Source of the DNA: Paraherbaspirillum soli
GTDB lineage: Bacteria > Pseudomonadota > Gammaproteobacteria > Burkholderiales > Burkholderiaceae_D
Direction of reading: 5' to 3'
Assembly (NCBI RefSeq): GCF_042654985.1
Contig: NZ_JBHSMT010000023.1
Span: 124,001 to 188,000 of the forward strand
DNA: 64,000 bases
Part shown: piece by piece, positions 53,550-61,954 of the stretch
How the letters are laid out: each line of letters opens with the position of its first letter
How positions within the stretch are numbered: the first letter of the stretch is position 1
Position numbers and translations under genes: made by a program
Notes under the pieces: generated by a model
What the model saw: only the letters and a program-made list of their open reading frames with translations
Told to the model about the DNA's origin: nothing
Database searches by the model: none

Positions 53550-54893
53550 ATGGGGTCGCATTTGCAAACGCTGATCGGCTATTTTGCGGCGCACCCGATG
53601 ATTGCGCTGGGCGCAGTGTTTGCGGCGTCGCTGCTGGAGGCGTTGGCCGTCATCGGCACCATCGTGCCCGGCAGCTCGATCGTCTTCATCGGCGGCGCGC
53701 TGCTCGGACTCAACGCGCTCAATCCGTGGTGGACTGTGGCCGCCGCCGTCAGCGGCGCGATTCTGGGCGACGGTATCAGCTATTGGCTTGGCCATCATTA
53801 TCGAGAACACATCCCCACCATCTGGCCGATGAAGAATTACCCCGGCTTATTAAATCGTGGACAGGCGTATTTCTTCAAGCACGGCGGCAAGAGCGTGTTT
53901 TTTGGCCGCTTCCTGGCGCCGGTGCGGGCCATCGTGCCGGTGGTCGCAGGCATGAGCGGCATGCCGGCGCTACCGTTTTACGTCATGAACAGTCTGTCGG
54001 CCGTGGCTTGGGCCGCCATCCACCTTATTCCGGGCGCGTTGTTCGGCGCTTCGCTGCAGCTGGCCGGCGCCGTCAGCTCGCGTCTGGTGGTCGTGCTGCT
54101 GGTGCTCGCGCTGGTGTTATGGGGAGCCGGCAAGCTGGTGCGCATCGCGTATCGGGCGTATCAGCAACTCAGGCCGCACATCAAATGGCTGCGCGAGCAC
54201 ACTGCCCGGCGCCTGCGCGGCAAGCCAGGGCTCTTGCTGCGCATCGCTTTGCTGGCGCTGGTGATCACGCTCGGCTTGGTCGCCGGCTTGTATGTCGGAG
54301 ATCTTCTCAGCGCCGATGGCGAACGCTATGCGCATCATCCAGTTGCGGCCAGCATGCCGCTGGCAGATTGGGGCGGCGGCGGCTGGCGCCTGCTGCCGCG
54401 CGCACGTTCCGAGCTTGACGGCGACCTGGAAGAGCCTTTTTCGCTGCAGTGGGTCGGCAGCGCCGCGCAGATTGGCGCAACGCTGAGCGCCGCCGGTTGG
54501 CAGCACGCCGAATCGTGGAGCTCAAAAACCATGTTGCTATGGCTGCTGGCCGATACGCCGATCCAGCAACTGCCGGTGCTGCCGAAATACGACCGCGGCC
54601 GGGTCCAGAAAATCACCTATGTCAAAGTCCTCAATCCGCGCCAGCGCCTGGTGATTCGCCTCTGGCCGATGCGCTACAAGGTCGAGACCGTTAGCGGCGA
54701 GCCGCCAAGCCGGCTATGGAGCGGCATGGTGACGCTTGAGCGTCTGCAACATCCGATCGGCATGATCACACTCGCCAGGACCGCGAGCGATTTCAACGCG
54801 CCGCTGCCGCTACTGGAGCAGGACCTGCAAAGCCAGCGTTTGTCGGTGCAACGTCGGCAACGGCACGACACCGGCGTGCTGCTGGTCCGGTAA
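53550..54893 (+). CDS. DedA/SNARE-associated membrane protein with C-terminal LssY-like domain
   Basis: 447 residues. The N-terminal 200 form a DedA domain with LLEALAVIGTIVPGSSIVFIGG, GDGISYWLGHH and the conserved FGRFLAPVRAIVPVVAGMSGM. A basic linker and one more membrane helix (LLRIALLALVITLGLVAGLY) follow, then a soluble periplasmic part (about 270-447) resembling the LssY C-terminal domain. DedA proteins include undecaprenyl-phosphate flippases. In many bacteria DedA, PAP2 and LssY form one polypeptide; here PAP2 is the separate upstream gene. Confidence 0.85.
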   Translation: MGSHLQTLIGYFAAHPMIALGAVFAASLLEALAVIGTIVPGSSIVFIGGALLGLNALNPWWTVAAAVSGAILGDGISYWLGHHYREHIPTIWPMKNYPGLLNRGQAYFFKHGGKSVFFGRFLAPVRAIVPVVAGMSGMPALPFYVMNSLSAVAWAAIHLIPGALFGASLQLAGAVSSRLVVVLLVLALVLWGAGKLVRIAYRAYQQLRPHIKWLREHTARRLRGKPGLLLRIALLALVITLGLVAGLYVGDLLSADGERYAHHPVAASMPLADWGGGGWRLLPRARSELDGDLEEPFSLQWVGSAAQIGATLSAAGWQHAESWSSKTMLLWLLADTPIQQLPVLPKYDRGRVQKITYVKVLNPRQRLVIRLWPMRYKVETVSGEPPSRLWSGMVTLERLQHPIGMITLARTASDFNAPLPLLEQDLQSQRLSVQRRQRHDTGVLLVR

Positions 54894-55007
54894 CGATTGC
54901 CTGATTCAAGTGGATTGATACAGATTGTTGCAATCCTTACTTCTTGTTAATGCCGGGAGTTTCGCGCCGGACGTTAAATACGGACATCATTTCACCAGAG
55001 AACCAAC

Positions 55008-55619
55008 ATGAAGAAATACTTTGCCATACCCGCCACACTGCTCGTCGCCAGCGCCATCCTGAGCGGCTGTGCCAGCCCCTACGGCATGCCGTCTGAGCCG
55101 TATTCGCAACTCCTGTCGCAATTGTCTCCACAGCCGGCGGCACAACCGTATTCACAGCCATATTCGCAACCGTACTCACAGCAGTATTCGCAACCGAATC
55201 CTCAGCCTTACCCGGTCAGTTCACAGCAATATCCCCCTGCGCAAACCTATCCCGCGCCTGCGCAATCGCATAACCAGCTATCCGGCGTGATCGACTCGAT
55301 CCAGGTGGTGCAGCAACAAACCGGCGGCAATAGCAACGGCATGGTGGGTACGGTGCTGGGCGGCGTGGTCGGCGGATTGGTCGGGACCCAAATCGGCGGC
55401 GGCCGCGGCAGAACCGTTGCTACCGTCGCCGGCGCAATAGGCGGCGCCATGCTCGGCAACCAGGTGGAGCAGCGTAACAATGTCCAGGTGCGCAATATGT
55501 ATCAGGTAGGAATACGCCTGGACAACGGCGGCTACCAAACCGTCACGCAGGAAAACGTGAACGACATGCGGATCGGCAACCGCGTCCGGATCGAAGGCGA
55601 TCAAGCGTATCGCTATTAA
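55008..55619 (+). CDS. Glycine-zipper 2TM-domain lipoprotein (SlyB/17-kDa antigen type)
   Basis: 203 residues. The lipobox is LSGC with Cys21. A Pro/Gln/Tyr/Ser-rich linker carries tandem QPYS repeats (about 38-65), unusual for this family. The glycine-zipper segment (VGTVLGGVVGGLVGTQIGGG and AGAIGGAMLGNQVE) forms the paired membrane hairpin. A small beta-rich C-terminal domain with YQVGIRLDNGGYQTV follows. It is probably an outer-membrane lipoprotein that supports envelope integrity. Confidence 0.88.
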   Translation: MKKYFAIPATLLVASAILSGCASPYGMPSEPYSQLLSQLSPQPAAQPYSQPYSQPYSQQYSQPNPQPYPVSSQQYPPAQTYPAPAQSHNQLSGVIDSIQVVQQQTGGNSNGMVGTVLGGVVGGLVGTQIGGGRGRTVATVAGAIGGAMLGNQVEQRNNVQVRNMYQVGIRLDNGGYQTVTQENVNDMRIGNRVRIEGDQAYRY

Positions 55620-55635
55620 AAAACCGGTTCGCTAT

Positions 55636-55670
55636 CTGTAACGAGCGCATCGTCGCGCCGCTCGTTACAG
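55636..55670. other. 12-bp perfect stem-loop after the glycine-zipper gene
   Basis: CTGTAACGAGCG / CGCTCGTTACAG with an 11-base loop, 17 bases after the stop. No T-run follows, so it is either a factor-assisted terminator or an mRNA 3' stabiliser. Confidence 0.55.
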
Positions 55671-55804
55671 GTATCTTCCAAGCCCTCCTGTAGAAGCCCC
55701 TCCCGCCTCGAACAACGACCAGCGTAAATTATCCGTGTCAAATATGGCTGCAATAGCTATGATTTCCGGATGCCTGTCGTCGCCGGTAGTCGAGCCAGGG
55801 GGAG

Positions 55805-57202
55805 ATGCAATTGCAAAACAATGCGAATATCGACTGGAGTGCGGTCGCACGACAAGACCTGGATTTCGCACATCAAACGATTATCGACGCCCATCCGGGC
55901 GCGATCGACCATGAAAATCCCAACTTCAAGCAGTGGCTGTGGTTCGGCTATCGACATGCAAGCACGCTAGCAGCCCGGGCCAAGTCGCGGGAACAAGCAT
56001 TGGCGGCGCTCAGGTATTACTCGGTCGGCTTCAAGGACGGCCATCTGCTGGTCTATGACCCACAGCCATCGGAACTGAGACGATGGGCCGGCTGGCTGGT
56101 CGATATGCGCGGCGGTGACGTGGTGGTGGTGCATGCGGCGCAAGACTGGCCGGTCGCCACTCCGCCGCTTGGGGCCAGGCTACTGTCTTGCGATCAGCAA
56201 TCGGTGCGCAAGATATTGCTGCGCGATATGGCGCCCTATATTGACCGCAGGGTCAATCTGGAAGCGACCTGGAGCGATCTGGCGCGCTTTCTTACCCTGG
56301 ATTTGAGTTCGATCCCGATCGCCGGCCGCAAACTTTACCGCTCGTGCGTTGCCGAGTCCGCGGACGGCGCACGGCATATTTATTCGATGCTGTGGCAGGA
56401 CGGGCCGGCGCTCTGTCCGGATGTCTACGCCGCGCAGGCGCCGTCGCCGCAAATCATCGGCTTGGGCGAAGGGCGTTACTGGATTCATGTCACCCAGTTC
56501 CGACCGGACCAGGCTCAATACCAAGCCTGGCGGCAGATGCTGGAGCAGGTGCGGATGCTTAGAGATGCCAAGCTGGTGGTATTCGACACCCGTGGCAATA
56601 AGGGCGGCAACAGTGCGCTCGGCCAGGAATTATTAGGCGCGCTGCTAGGCCATGGCCGCCGCCCCGACGGCCCTCAGCAACAGGCCATCGCGCTATGGCG
56701 GGTGTCGCCGATTGCCGTTGCTGCGACCGGCGAACGGATGCGCGATGTCGAACATGCTTATGGCGAACACAGCGCAACATTCAAAAGCGCGGCAAGACTG
56801 CATGACGACTTGCAACAAGCGCTCGCCAATCAACAACCATGGGTCGAGCAATCCGATGTCCCCGAAACCTCTCCGCCACCGCAGCCGGTGCAGCCGTTTG
56901 CCGGCAAACTGGTGCTGCTGACCGACTCCCGATGCGCCAGCGCCTGCCTTGATTTCGCCGACTGCGTGTTGTCGGTGCCCGGCGCATTGCACGTGGGCTT
57001 GCCGACCAGTGCCGACTCGGTCTACCTCGACGTGGCGCTGGTCGATCTCCCTAGCGGCCTGAAGATGATGTTGCCGTTGAAAGTCTGGCGGGACCGAGCG
57101 CGCCGCAACAATCAACCTTTGATTCCGAACTATCGCTTCCAGGGGAATATTGATGACACGCAGGCACTGCGACGCTGGGTGCTTGATCTCGGCGACCTCT
57201 AA
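55805..57202 (+). CDS. S41-family (C-terminal-processing) peptidase-like protein
   Basis: 465 residues. An N-terminal helical region (DLDFAHQTIIDAHPGAID) resembles the start of S41 proteins. The core motif DTRGNKGGNSALG matches the usual DLRGNxGG. TDSRCASACLDF places a Ser nucleophile candidate in CASAC. A PDZ domain is not evident. There is no signal peptide from the ATG at 55805, although family members are normally exported. GGGGGAG abuts that ATG, so TTG 55811 may be the true start. Its last codons and stop lie inside repeat copy 2. Confidence 0.75.
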   Translation: MQLQNNANIDWSAVARQDLDFAHQTIIDAHPGAIDHENPNFKQWLWFGYRHASTLAARAKSREQALAALRYYSVGFKDGHLLVYDPQPSELRRWAGWLVDMRGGDVVVVHAAQDWPVATPPLGARLLSCDQQSVRKILLRDMAPYIDRRVNLEATWSDLARFLTLDLSSIPIAGRKLYRSCVAESADGARHIYSMLWQDGPALCPDVYAAQAPSPQIIGLGEGRYWIHVTQFRPDQAQYQAWRQMLEQVRMLRDAKLVVFDTRGNKGGNSALGQELLGALLGHGRRPDGPQQQAIALWRVSPIAVAATGERMRDVEHAYGEHSATFKSAARLHDDLQQALANQQPWVEQSDVPETSPPPQPVQPFAGKLVLLTDSRCASACLDFADCVLSVPGALHVGLPTSADSVYLDVALVDLPSGLKMMLPLKVWRDRARRNNQPLIPNYRFQGNIDDTQALRRWVLDLGDL

Positions 57203-57334
57203 AAACCTACTGCAGGGTTTGGCAAGCTCGCCAATCTCGGGGCTGCAGGGGTGACAAAATCGTCGCCGTACAACCGTACGGCTCCGCTTCTCGCCCCGAC
57301 CTTGGCCCGCTCGCTACGGTTTTTAGAGGTCGCC
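57191..57334. repeat. Palindromic interspersed element, copy 2
   Basis: 144 bp, inverted relative to copies 1, 3 and 4. The two ends are perfect 17-bp inverted repeats (GGCGACCTCTAAAAACC). The centre holds the hairpin GCCGTAC-(GGTT)-GTACGGC and the inner stem. It fills the gap between two convergent genes exactly: the protease TAA (57200-57202) is inside the left arm and the MerR stop touches the right end. Confidence 0.88.
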
Positions 57335-57732
57335 TAATCCTCAACCAAGGCCTGAATAATCGCTCCCCCTCGCTCCCCGTTGCCGACATCGCAGCGGCCG
57401 ACGATCGCCGTCAGCGCCTGTTGCATTGCGATCAAATCGTCCAGTTTGGATTCCACCATGCCCAGCTTGCGAGCGGCCAATTCCCGCGTTTCAGCATCCG
57501 GGCGCGCATCTTCCAGCGTCAGCAAGCGGCCGATTTGGTCCAGCGAGAATCCCAGCAGCTGCGCACGCTTGATAAACAGGATGCGTCGCACATCCGCCGG
57601 CCCATAACTGCGCAGGCCGCTGCTGAGGCGCACAGGCGCATCGATCAGCCCGCGCCGCTTAAGGGAGCGCAAGGTCTCCAGGTTGACCTGGGTCATAATG
57701 GCCAAGCGGCTGATGCTGATTTTTTGGTTCAT
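57334..57732 (-). CDS. MerR-family transcriptional regulator
   Basis: 132 residues from ATG 57732, with GGAG eight bases upstream. The winged helix-turn-helix is ISISRLAIMTQVNLETLRSLKRRGLI, with the MerR-type RSYGPADVRRILFIKRAQLLGFSLDQI block following (given here in two parts). A coiled-coil dimer helix follows. The only Cys is in GRCDVGNGERGG, where mercury sensors have at least two, so classic Hg binding is unlikely. It is divergent from chrA and probably controls it. Confidence 0.88.
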   Translation of the reverse strand: MNQKISISRLAIMTQVNLETLRSLKRRGLIDAPVRLSSGLRSYGPADVRRILFIKRAQLLGFSLDQIGRLLTLEDARPDAETRELAARKLGMVESKLDDLIAMQQALTAIVGRCDVGNGERGGAIIQALVED

Positions 57733-57748
57733 GGTCTTCACTCCAGAG

Positions 57749-57780
57749 TTGGCACGGCGATTATTTTATACAAATGCCAA
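57749..57780. promoter_or_regulatory. Candidate MerR operator in the merR-chrA intergenic region
   Basis: Dyad TTGGCA (57749-57754) / TGCCAA (57775-57780) with a 20-base AT-rich spacer containing TTATTTTATA. It lies directly upstream of the regulator start and before chrA. Symmetry and location fit a MerR-family site; binding is inference. Confidence 0.45.
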
Positions 57781-57861
57781 TATTTTTTGTGCAACTTTGA
57801 CAATAATTAACATCGAAGCGAAACCCATTCTTGCCAAGCCAGTTAAGCAAAGGAACGCACC

Positions 57862-59025
57862 GTGAGCGAAACCTTGAGCGCGCCGCCGTACACTCTCTGG
57901 CAAATGATTTGCTACATGCTGCGCCTGGGCACGTTTGGTTTCGGCGGGCCGGTCGCGCTGGTCGGTTACATGCGGCGCGATCTGGTCGAACAGCGCAATT
58001 GGATTTTGCCGGCGGACTATAAGGAAGGCTTGGCGCTGGCACAGTTGGCGCCAGGCCCGCTCGCGGCCCAACTCGCCATCTACATGGGCTATGTGCACTA
58101 CCGCATTCTCGGTGCGACGCTAGCCGGCGTGGCTTTCGTCATTCCATCGTTCTTAATGGTGGCGGCGCTCGGGTGGGCTTACGTGCGTTTCGGCGGCCTG
58201 CCCTGGATGCAGGCGGTGTTCTACGGAGTCGGGGCGGCAGTGATCGGCATCATCGTCATCAGCGCGCAAAAACTGACGCTCAAAAGCGTAGGCAAAGACA
58301 AGCTGTTATGGGCCATTTATTTACTGCTGGCGCTGGTGACGGTGGCGACTGAATCCGAAGTTGCCTGGCTGTTTATCGGCGCCGGCGTCGCCGTCTGGCT
58401 GCTGCGCGCGCCGCCAAAGTGGCTAGGCAACTTGCCTGCGGCCGCGCTGGCGCAGTTGCCGCTGGCCAGCGGCTGGTTCGGCGCGCTGGATGTGTCGCTG
58501 CTGGCGCAGATCGGCATATTTTTCATTAAGGCCGGCGCCTTCGTGTTTGGCTCCGGCCTGGCCATCGTGCCCTTCCTGTATGGCGGAGTGGTCACCGAGC
58601 ACCACTGGCTGAGCGACAAACAGTTCATCGATGCGGTGGCGGTGGCCATGATCACCCCCGGTCCGGTGGTCATCACGGTCGGCTTCATCGGCTACCTGAT
58701 TGCCGGCCTGCCCGGCGCCACGATCGCGGCGTTGGGGACCTTTATTCCCTGCTACTTATTTACCGTGATTCCCGCGCCCTACTTCAAGAAATACGGCAAG
58801 CTGCCGGGCGTGACCGCTTTCGTCAACGGCATCACGGCGGCGGCGATCGGCGCCATTTCTGGTTCCGTCATCGTGATTGCCAAGCGTTCCATCAGCGACC
58901 TGCCGACCGCCATGATTGCCCTGCTGAGCATCCTGCTGCTGCGGAAATTCAAGAAACTGCCGGAGCCGCTGCTGGTTGTCATGGCTGCGCTGGCTGGTCT
59001 GGCCTTGTATCCGCTGCTGCACTAG
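57862..59025 (+). CDS. chrA: Chromate transporter ChrA (CHR family, two-domain)
   Basis: 387 residues from a GTG start with AAGGA upstream. Two homologous CHR domains are seen. The first has FGFGGPVALVGYM and LAQLAPGPLAAQLA. The second has KAGAFVFGSGLAIVPFL and VAMITPGPVVITVGF. About ten membrane helices. It exports chromate by proton-coupled transport in characterised relatives. It is divergent from the MerR gene. Its 3' end overlaps the 3' end of the opposing outer-membrane factor gene by 47 bases. Confidence 0.92.
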   Translation: MSETLSAPPYTLWQMICYMLRLGTFGFGGPVALVGYMRRDLVEQRNWILPADYKEGLALAQLAPGPLAAQLAIYMGYVHYRILGATLAGVAFVIPSFLMVAALGWAYVRFGGLPWMQAVFYGVGAAVIGIIVISAQKLTLKSVGKDKLLWAIYLLLALVTVATESEVAWLFIGAGVAVWLLRAPPKWLGNLPAAALAQLPLASGWFGALDVSLLAQIGIFFIKAGAFVFGSGLAIVPFLYGGVVTEHHWLSDKQFIDAVAVAMITPGPVVITVGFIGYLIAGLPGATIAALGTFIPCYLFTVIPAPYFKKYGKLPGVTAFVNGITAAAIGAISGSVIVIAKRSISDLPTAMIALLSILLLRKFKKLPEPLLVVMAALAGLALYPLLH

Positions 59026-60448
59026 GCACATCCTGCCAGCCGCCGCCAAGCGCCTTGTATAGCGACACGGTGGCCTTCAGGCGCTTCAGTTTGATCTGAC
59101 CCAACTCGTTCTGCACTTCCGACAACGAGCGCTGGGTATCGAGCACCGTCATCAAATCTTCGGCGCCGACCCGGTAGCGGATTTCGGATAATTCAAACGC
59201 AAAACGGGCTTGCTCCATTTCCGTTTTTTTCAATTTTTTCTGTTCGTCCAGGCTGCGGATCTGGCCCAGCGCGGTATCGACTTCCGACAGCGCCGTAATC
59301 ACTGTCGAGCGGTACAGCTGCACCAGTTCCTGCTTCTGGGCGATGGCCAGGTCGCGCTGATTGTTTAGGCGGCCGGCGTCGAAGATCGGCGCCACCAACC
59401 CGGCTCCCAGATTGGCCAGCAAGTTGGGGCCGTTAAACAGCGACAGCAAGGCGTTGCTTTGGGCACCGGCCGAACCGGTCAGGCGGATGCTCGGAAACAA
59501 TGCGGCACGGGCTACCGCGAGATTGGCGTTGGCCGCCGCCAGTTGCGCTTCGGCGCGGCGGATATCGGGACGGCGCGACAGTAATTCGGAAGGCAGGCCG
59601 GGAGTCACTTCCGGCAACAGGATGTTGTCCAGGCCTTGCGCATTGACGGTAAAGGTTTGCGCCGGCCGGCCCAGCAGGATCGCCAGCGCCGTTTGCGCTT
59701 CGCGCTCCTGTTGCATCAGGTCGGGAATCACCGCCTTCTGCCCTGCCAGCGCCGAGCGCTGCCGCGCCAGGTCCAGCGGCGACGCAGCGCCGGCGCGGCT
59801 TTGCGCCGCCACCAGCTTCAGCACCCGTTCCGCATTGGCGACGTTTTGCTGGGCGATGTTGAGCCGGTCGCGTAAGGACAGCACTTGCAGATAGGTTGAG
59901 ACGATGCCGCTGGTCACGGTCAGCGCCACCGTCTCGCGGTCGTAGCGATTGGCTTGCAACGAGGCTTCCGCGGCCGCCAGACCGGCCTTGTTCTTGCCCC
60001 AGAAATCGACTTCATAGCCGATCTCCAGCAGGCCGCTGGCCGAGGTGCTGGCGCTGCCGCTGGACGCCAGCGGCACAGCCCGATTGACGCTGGTGGAAAA
60101 ATCCGCGTTCGGCAACAGCGGCGCGCCGGCGATGCGCGCCTGTGCTTCGGCTTGCCGCACGCGCGATACCGCCGCGGCGATTTCCAGATTGCTGGATTGC
60201 CCTTGCGCCACCAATTGCGTCAATTCGGCGCTGCCGAAACGCTCCCACCAGGCGTTATCGGGCCATTCCTGCTCGCCGTTGCTGGCGGAAAGACTCCAGC
60301 CGGAAGGCAGTTCGACGCCGGGGGCCGGCTCCCGCAACTCCATCCGATGCGCGCAGCCCGACAGCAACAACGCCAACATCAATGCCGAACATGCGGCGGG
60401 GGCGCGACGGAAGATAGGAAAATAGTTGATGCTCATGTTCACTGCCAT
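58979..60448 (-). CDS. NodT-family RND/ABC efflux outer-membrane lipoprotein
   Basis: 489 residues from ATG 60448 (a later ATG at 60436 is possible). Lipoprotein signal with lipobox LSGC. The TolC-like duplicated helical-barrel pattern is seen: WWERFGSAELTQLVAQG and EVDFWGKNKAGLAAAEA. GLPSELLSRRPDIRRAEAQLAAANANL (typical of NodT) and AGAQSNALLSLFNGP follow. It forms the outer-membrane channel for the MacA-like adaptor encoded just upstream (TGATG overlap). Confidence 0.92.
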   Translation of the reverse strand: MAVNMSINYFPIFRRAPAACSALMLALLLSGCAHRMELREPAPGVELPSGWSLSASNGEQEWPDNAWWERFGSAELTQLVAQGQSSNLEIAAAVSRVRQAEAQARIAGAPLLPNADFSTSVNRAVPLASSGSASTSASGLLEIGYEVDFWGKNKAGLAAAEASLQANRYDRETVALTVTSGIVSTYLQVLSLRDRLNIAQQNVANAERVLKLVAAQSRAGAASPLDLARQRSALAGQKAVIPDLMQQEREAQTALAILLGRPAQTFTVNAQGLDNILLPEVTPGLPSELLSRRPDIRRAEAQLAAANANLAVARAALFPSIRLTGSAGAQSNALLSLFNGPNLLANLGAGLVAPIFDAGRLNNQRDLAIAQKQELVQLYRSTVITALSEVDTALGQIRSLDEQKKLKKTEMEQARFAFELSEIRYRVGAEDLMTVLDTQRSLSEVQNELGQIKLKRLKATVSLYKALGGGWQDVPSAAADTRPDQPAQP

Positions 60449-61719
60449 CAATGGGCCGAGGCTGGATTCTGGGATGGATGCAGCGCCGCCGGCGCACCGG
60501 CTGGCGGCGGCGTCAACGGCCGCTTCTCGCTTGCCTCTGCCAGCGCTGTCGTTACCACCACTTGTTCGCCGGGCGCCAGTCCCGACAACACTTGCGCCAG
60601 CTGCGCGCCGCGGATGCCGACACGAATCTTGCGCGGCTGTGCTTGCCGCTTGGCGTCAAGCACAGCGACCGTGTAGCCGCCGTCGACATCCGCCTGGCCC
60701 AGCACAGCCACCGGCAAAGTCACCGCATCGTGCACCTGCGCCAGCACAAAATTAACCTGTGCGCTCATGCCGCTCATCAGTTGTTGTTGCGGGTTATCGA
60801 CTTCAAACAGCACGTTGTAGAAGGTCTGCTTGCCCTGTTCGCCCGAACCGTCGGCCGGCACCGGAATCACCTGGCGCAACTTGCCCGACCAGCGCTTGCC
60901 GGGATAACCCGGGGTCGTAAAGTATGCCGTCATGCCCTTGCGCAAAAGCGGCACGTCGATTTCGGCGACCCGCGCCTGCACCGTCAATCTCGACAAATCC
61001 GCAATCCGCATCAGCGCCGCCGTCGGCGCGTTGGCCGTCACCATTTGACCGGCGCGAGCCGACAGCGACACCACCGTGCCGCTGATCGGCGCCAGCACTT
61101 CGGTGTGTTTGCGGGTCTCTTCGTCATCTTTCAAGGTCGACTCGATCTGGCGGATCTGGGCGTTGATCGCCCCCACCCGGGCAGAAGCGGAATACATGCT
61201 CATGCGGCTGGATTCAAAGGATTCCTCGCGGGTCGCGTTTTCTGCTTTCAGCTGGCTCTGCCGCTTGAATTGCAGCTCCGCAAAATCCAGCTGCGCCTGT
61301 TGATCCGACAACTCCGCCTGCAAGCGCGCCAGCTGCGCCCGATTACTCTCCAGCCGTGCCGGCGCCAGCGTCGGCGTGATTTCCAGCACGCGCTTGCCGG
61401 TCTTGACCTCGTCCCCCACCATCACAAATACCTCTTTGACCTGGCCCGACACCTGCGCCAGCACGTCGCTGTATTTGTGTAATTGCAATTTTCCGGTCGC
61501 CGCCACCGATTGCTCGACATCGCCGCGCTGCACCTGAACCGTCTCCAGTCGTACCGGTTGCGGCGCCGGTGCCGGCGGCGACCGACGCCAGAGCGCCTTC
61601 CACAGCAAAAAACCAGCTCCCAACGCGATCAGCAACACCAGTGCGGCGACGAGAAAATTGCGACTGGTGCTGCCGGAACGGGGGGATGGAATGGGACTTG
61701 CAGTTGAGTCAACAGTCAT
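60448..61719 (-). CDS. MacA-like periplasmic adaptor (HlyD/RND membrane-fusion protein)
   Basis: 423 residues from ATG 61719. One N-terminal membrane helix (NFLVAALVLLIALGAGFLLW). A MacA-type barrel-sandwich domain (VAATGKLQLHKYSDVLAQVSGQVKEV) surrounds a long coiled-coil hairpin (about 115-200, rich in Gln/Leu/Arg). The beta-barrel segment LMSGMSAQVNF follows. Adaptors of this kind bridge MacB-type ABC ATPases to TolC. No ATPase or RND pump is encoded next to it in the window. It is immediately followed by the NodT-type factor. Confidence 0.88.
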   Translation of the reverse strand: MTVDSTASPIPSPRSGSTSRNFLVAALVLLIALGAGFLLWKALWRRSPPAPAPQPVRLETVQVQRGDVEQSVAATGKLQLHKYSDVLAQVSGQVKEVFVMVGDEVKTGKRVLEITPTLAPARLESNRAQLARLQAELSDQQAQLDFAELQFKRQSQLKAENATREESFESSRMSMYSASARVGAINAQIRQIESTLKDDEETRKHTEVLAPISGTVVSLSARAGQMVTANAPTAALMRIADLSRLTVQARVAEIDVPLLRKGMTAYFTTPGYPGKRWSGKLRQVIPVPADGSGEQGKQTFYNVLFEVDNPQQQLMSGMSAQVNFVLAQVHDAVTLPVAVLGQADVDGGYTVAVLDAKRQAQPRKIRVGIRGAQLAQVLSGLAPGEQVVVTTALAEASEKRPLTPPPAGAPAALHPSQNPASAH

Positions 61720-61831
61720 TGGAAAACAATGCTTACGCAGTTGGGAAAAAGCAAAAATCAGCAGTCTAGCGTAGAACTTGGTGGCGGTCAGTAGCGAACT
61801 TGTTTCTCTAAATAACAGTGCAGAAACATCA

Positions 61832-61954
61832 ATGTCGCCTCTAAAAACCGTAGCGAGCGGCCCAAGGTCTGGGCGAGAAGCACAGCCGTACTGAGGTACG
61901 GCGAGCATCGCAGCCCAGAGATTGGGTCGCGCAGTAGGTTTTCAGAGGTGACAT
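61832..61954. repeat. Palindromic interspersed element, copy 3
   Basis: 123 bp. Ends ATGTCGCCTCTAAAAACC and, inverted, ATGTCACCTCTGAAAACC pair over almost their full length. The central hairpin is GCCGTAC-TGAG-GTACGGC, and the inner stem CCCAAGGTCTGGG / CCCAGAGATTGGG is present. About 15-20 bp of the right half is missing compared with copies 1, 2 and 4. The right end coincides with the last base of the LysR stop codon. Confidence 0.87.
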
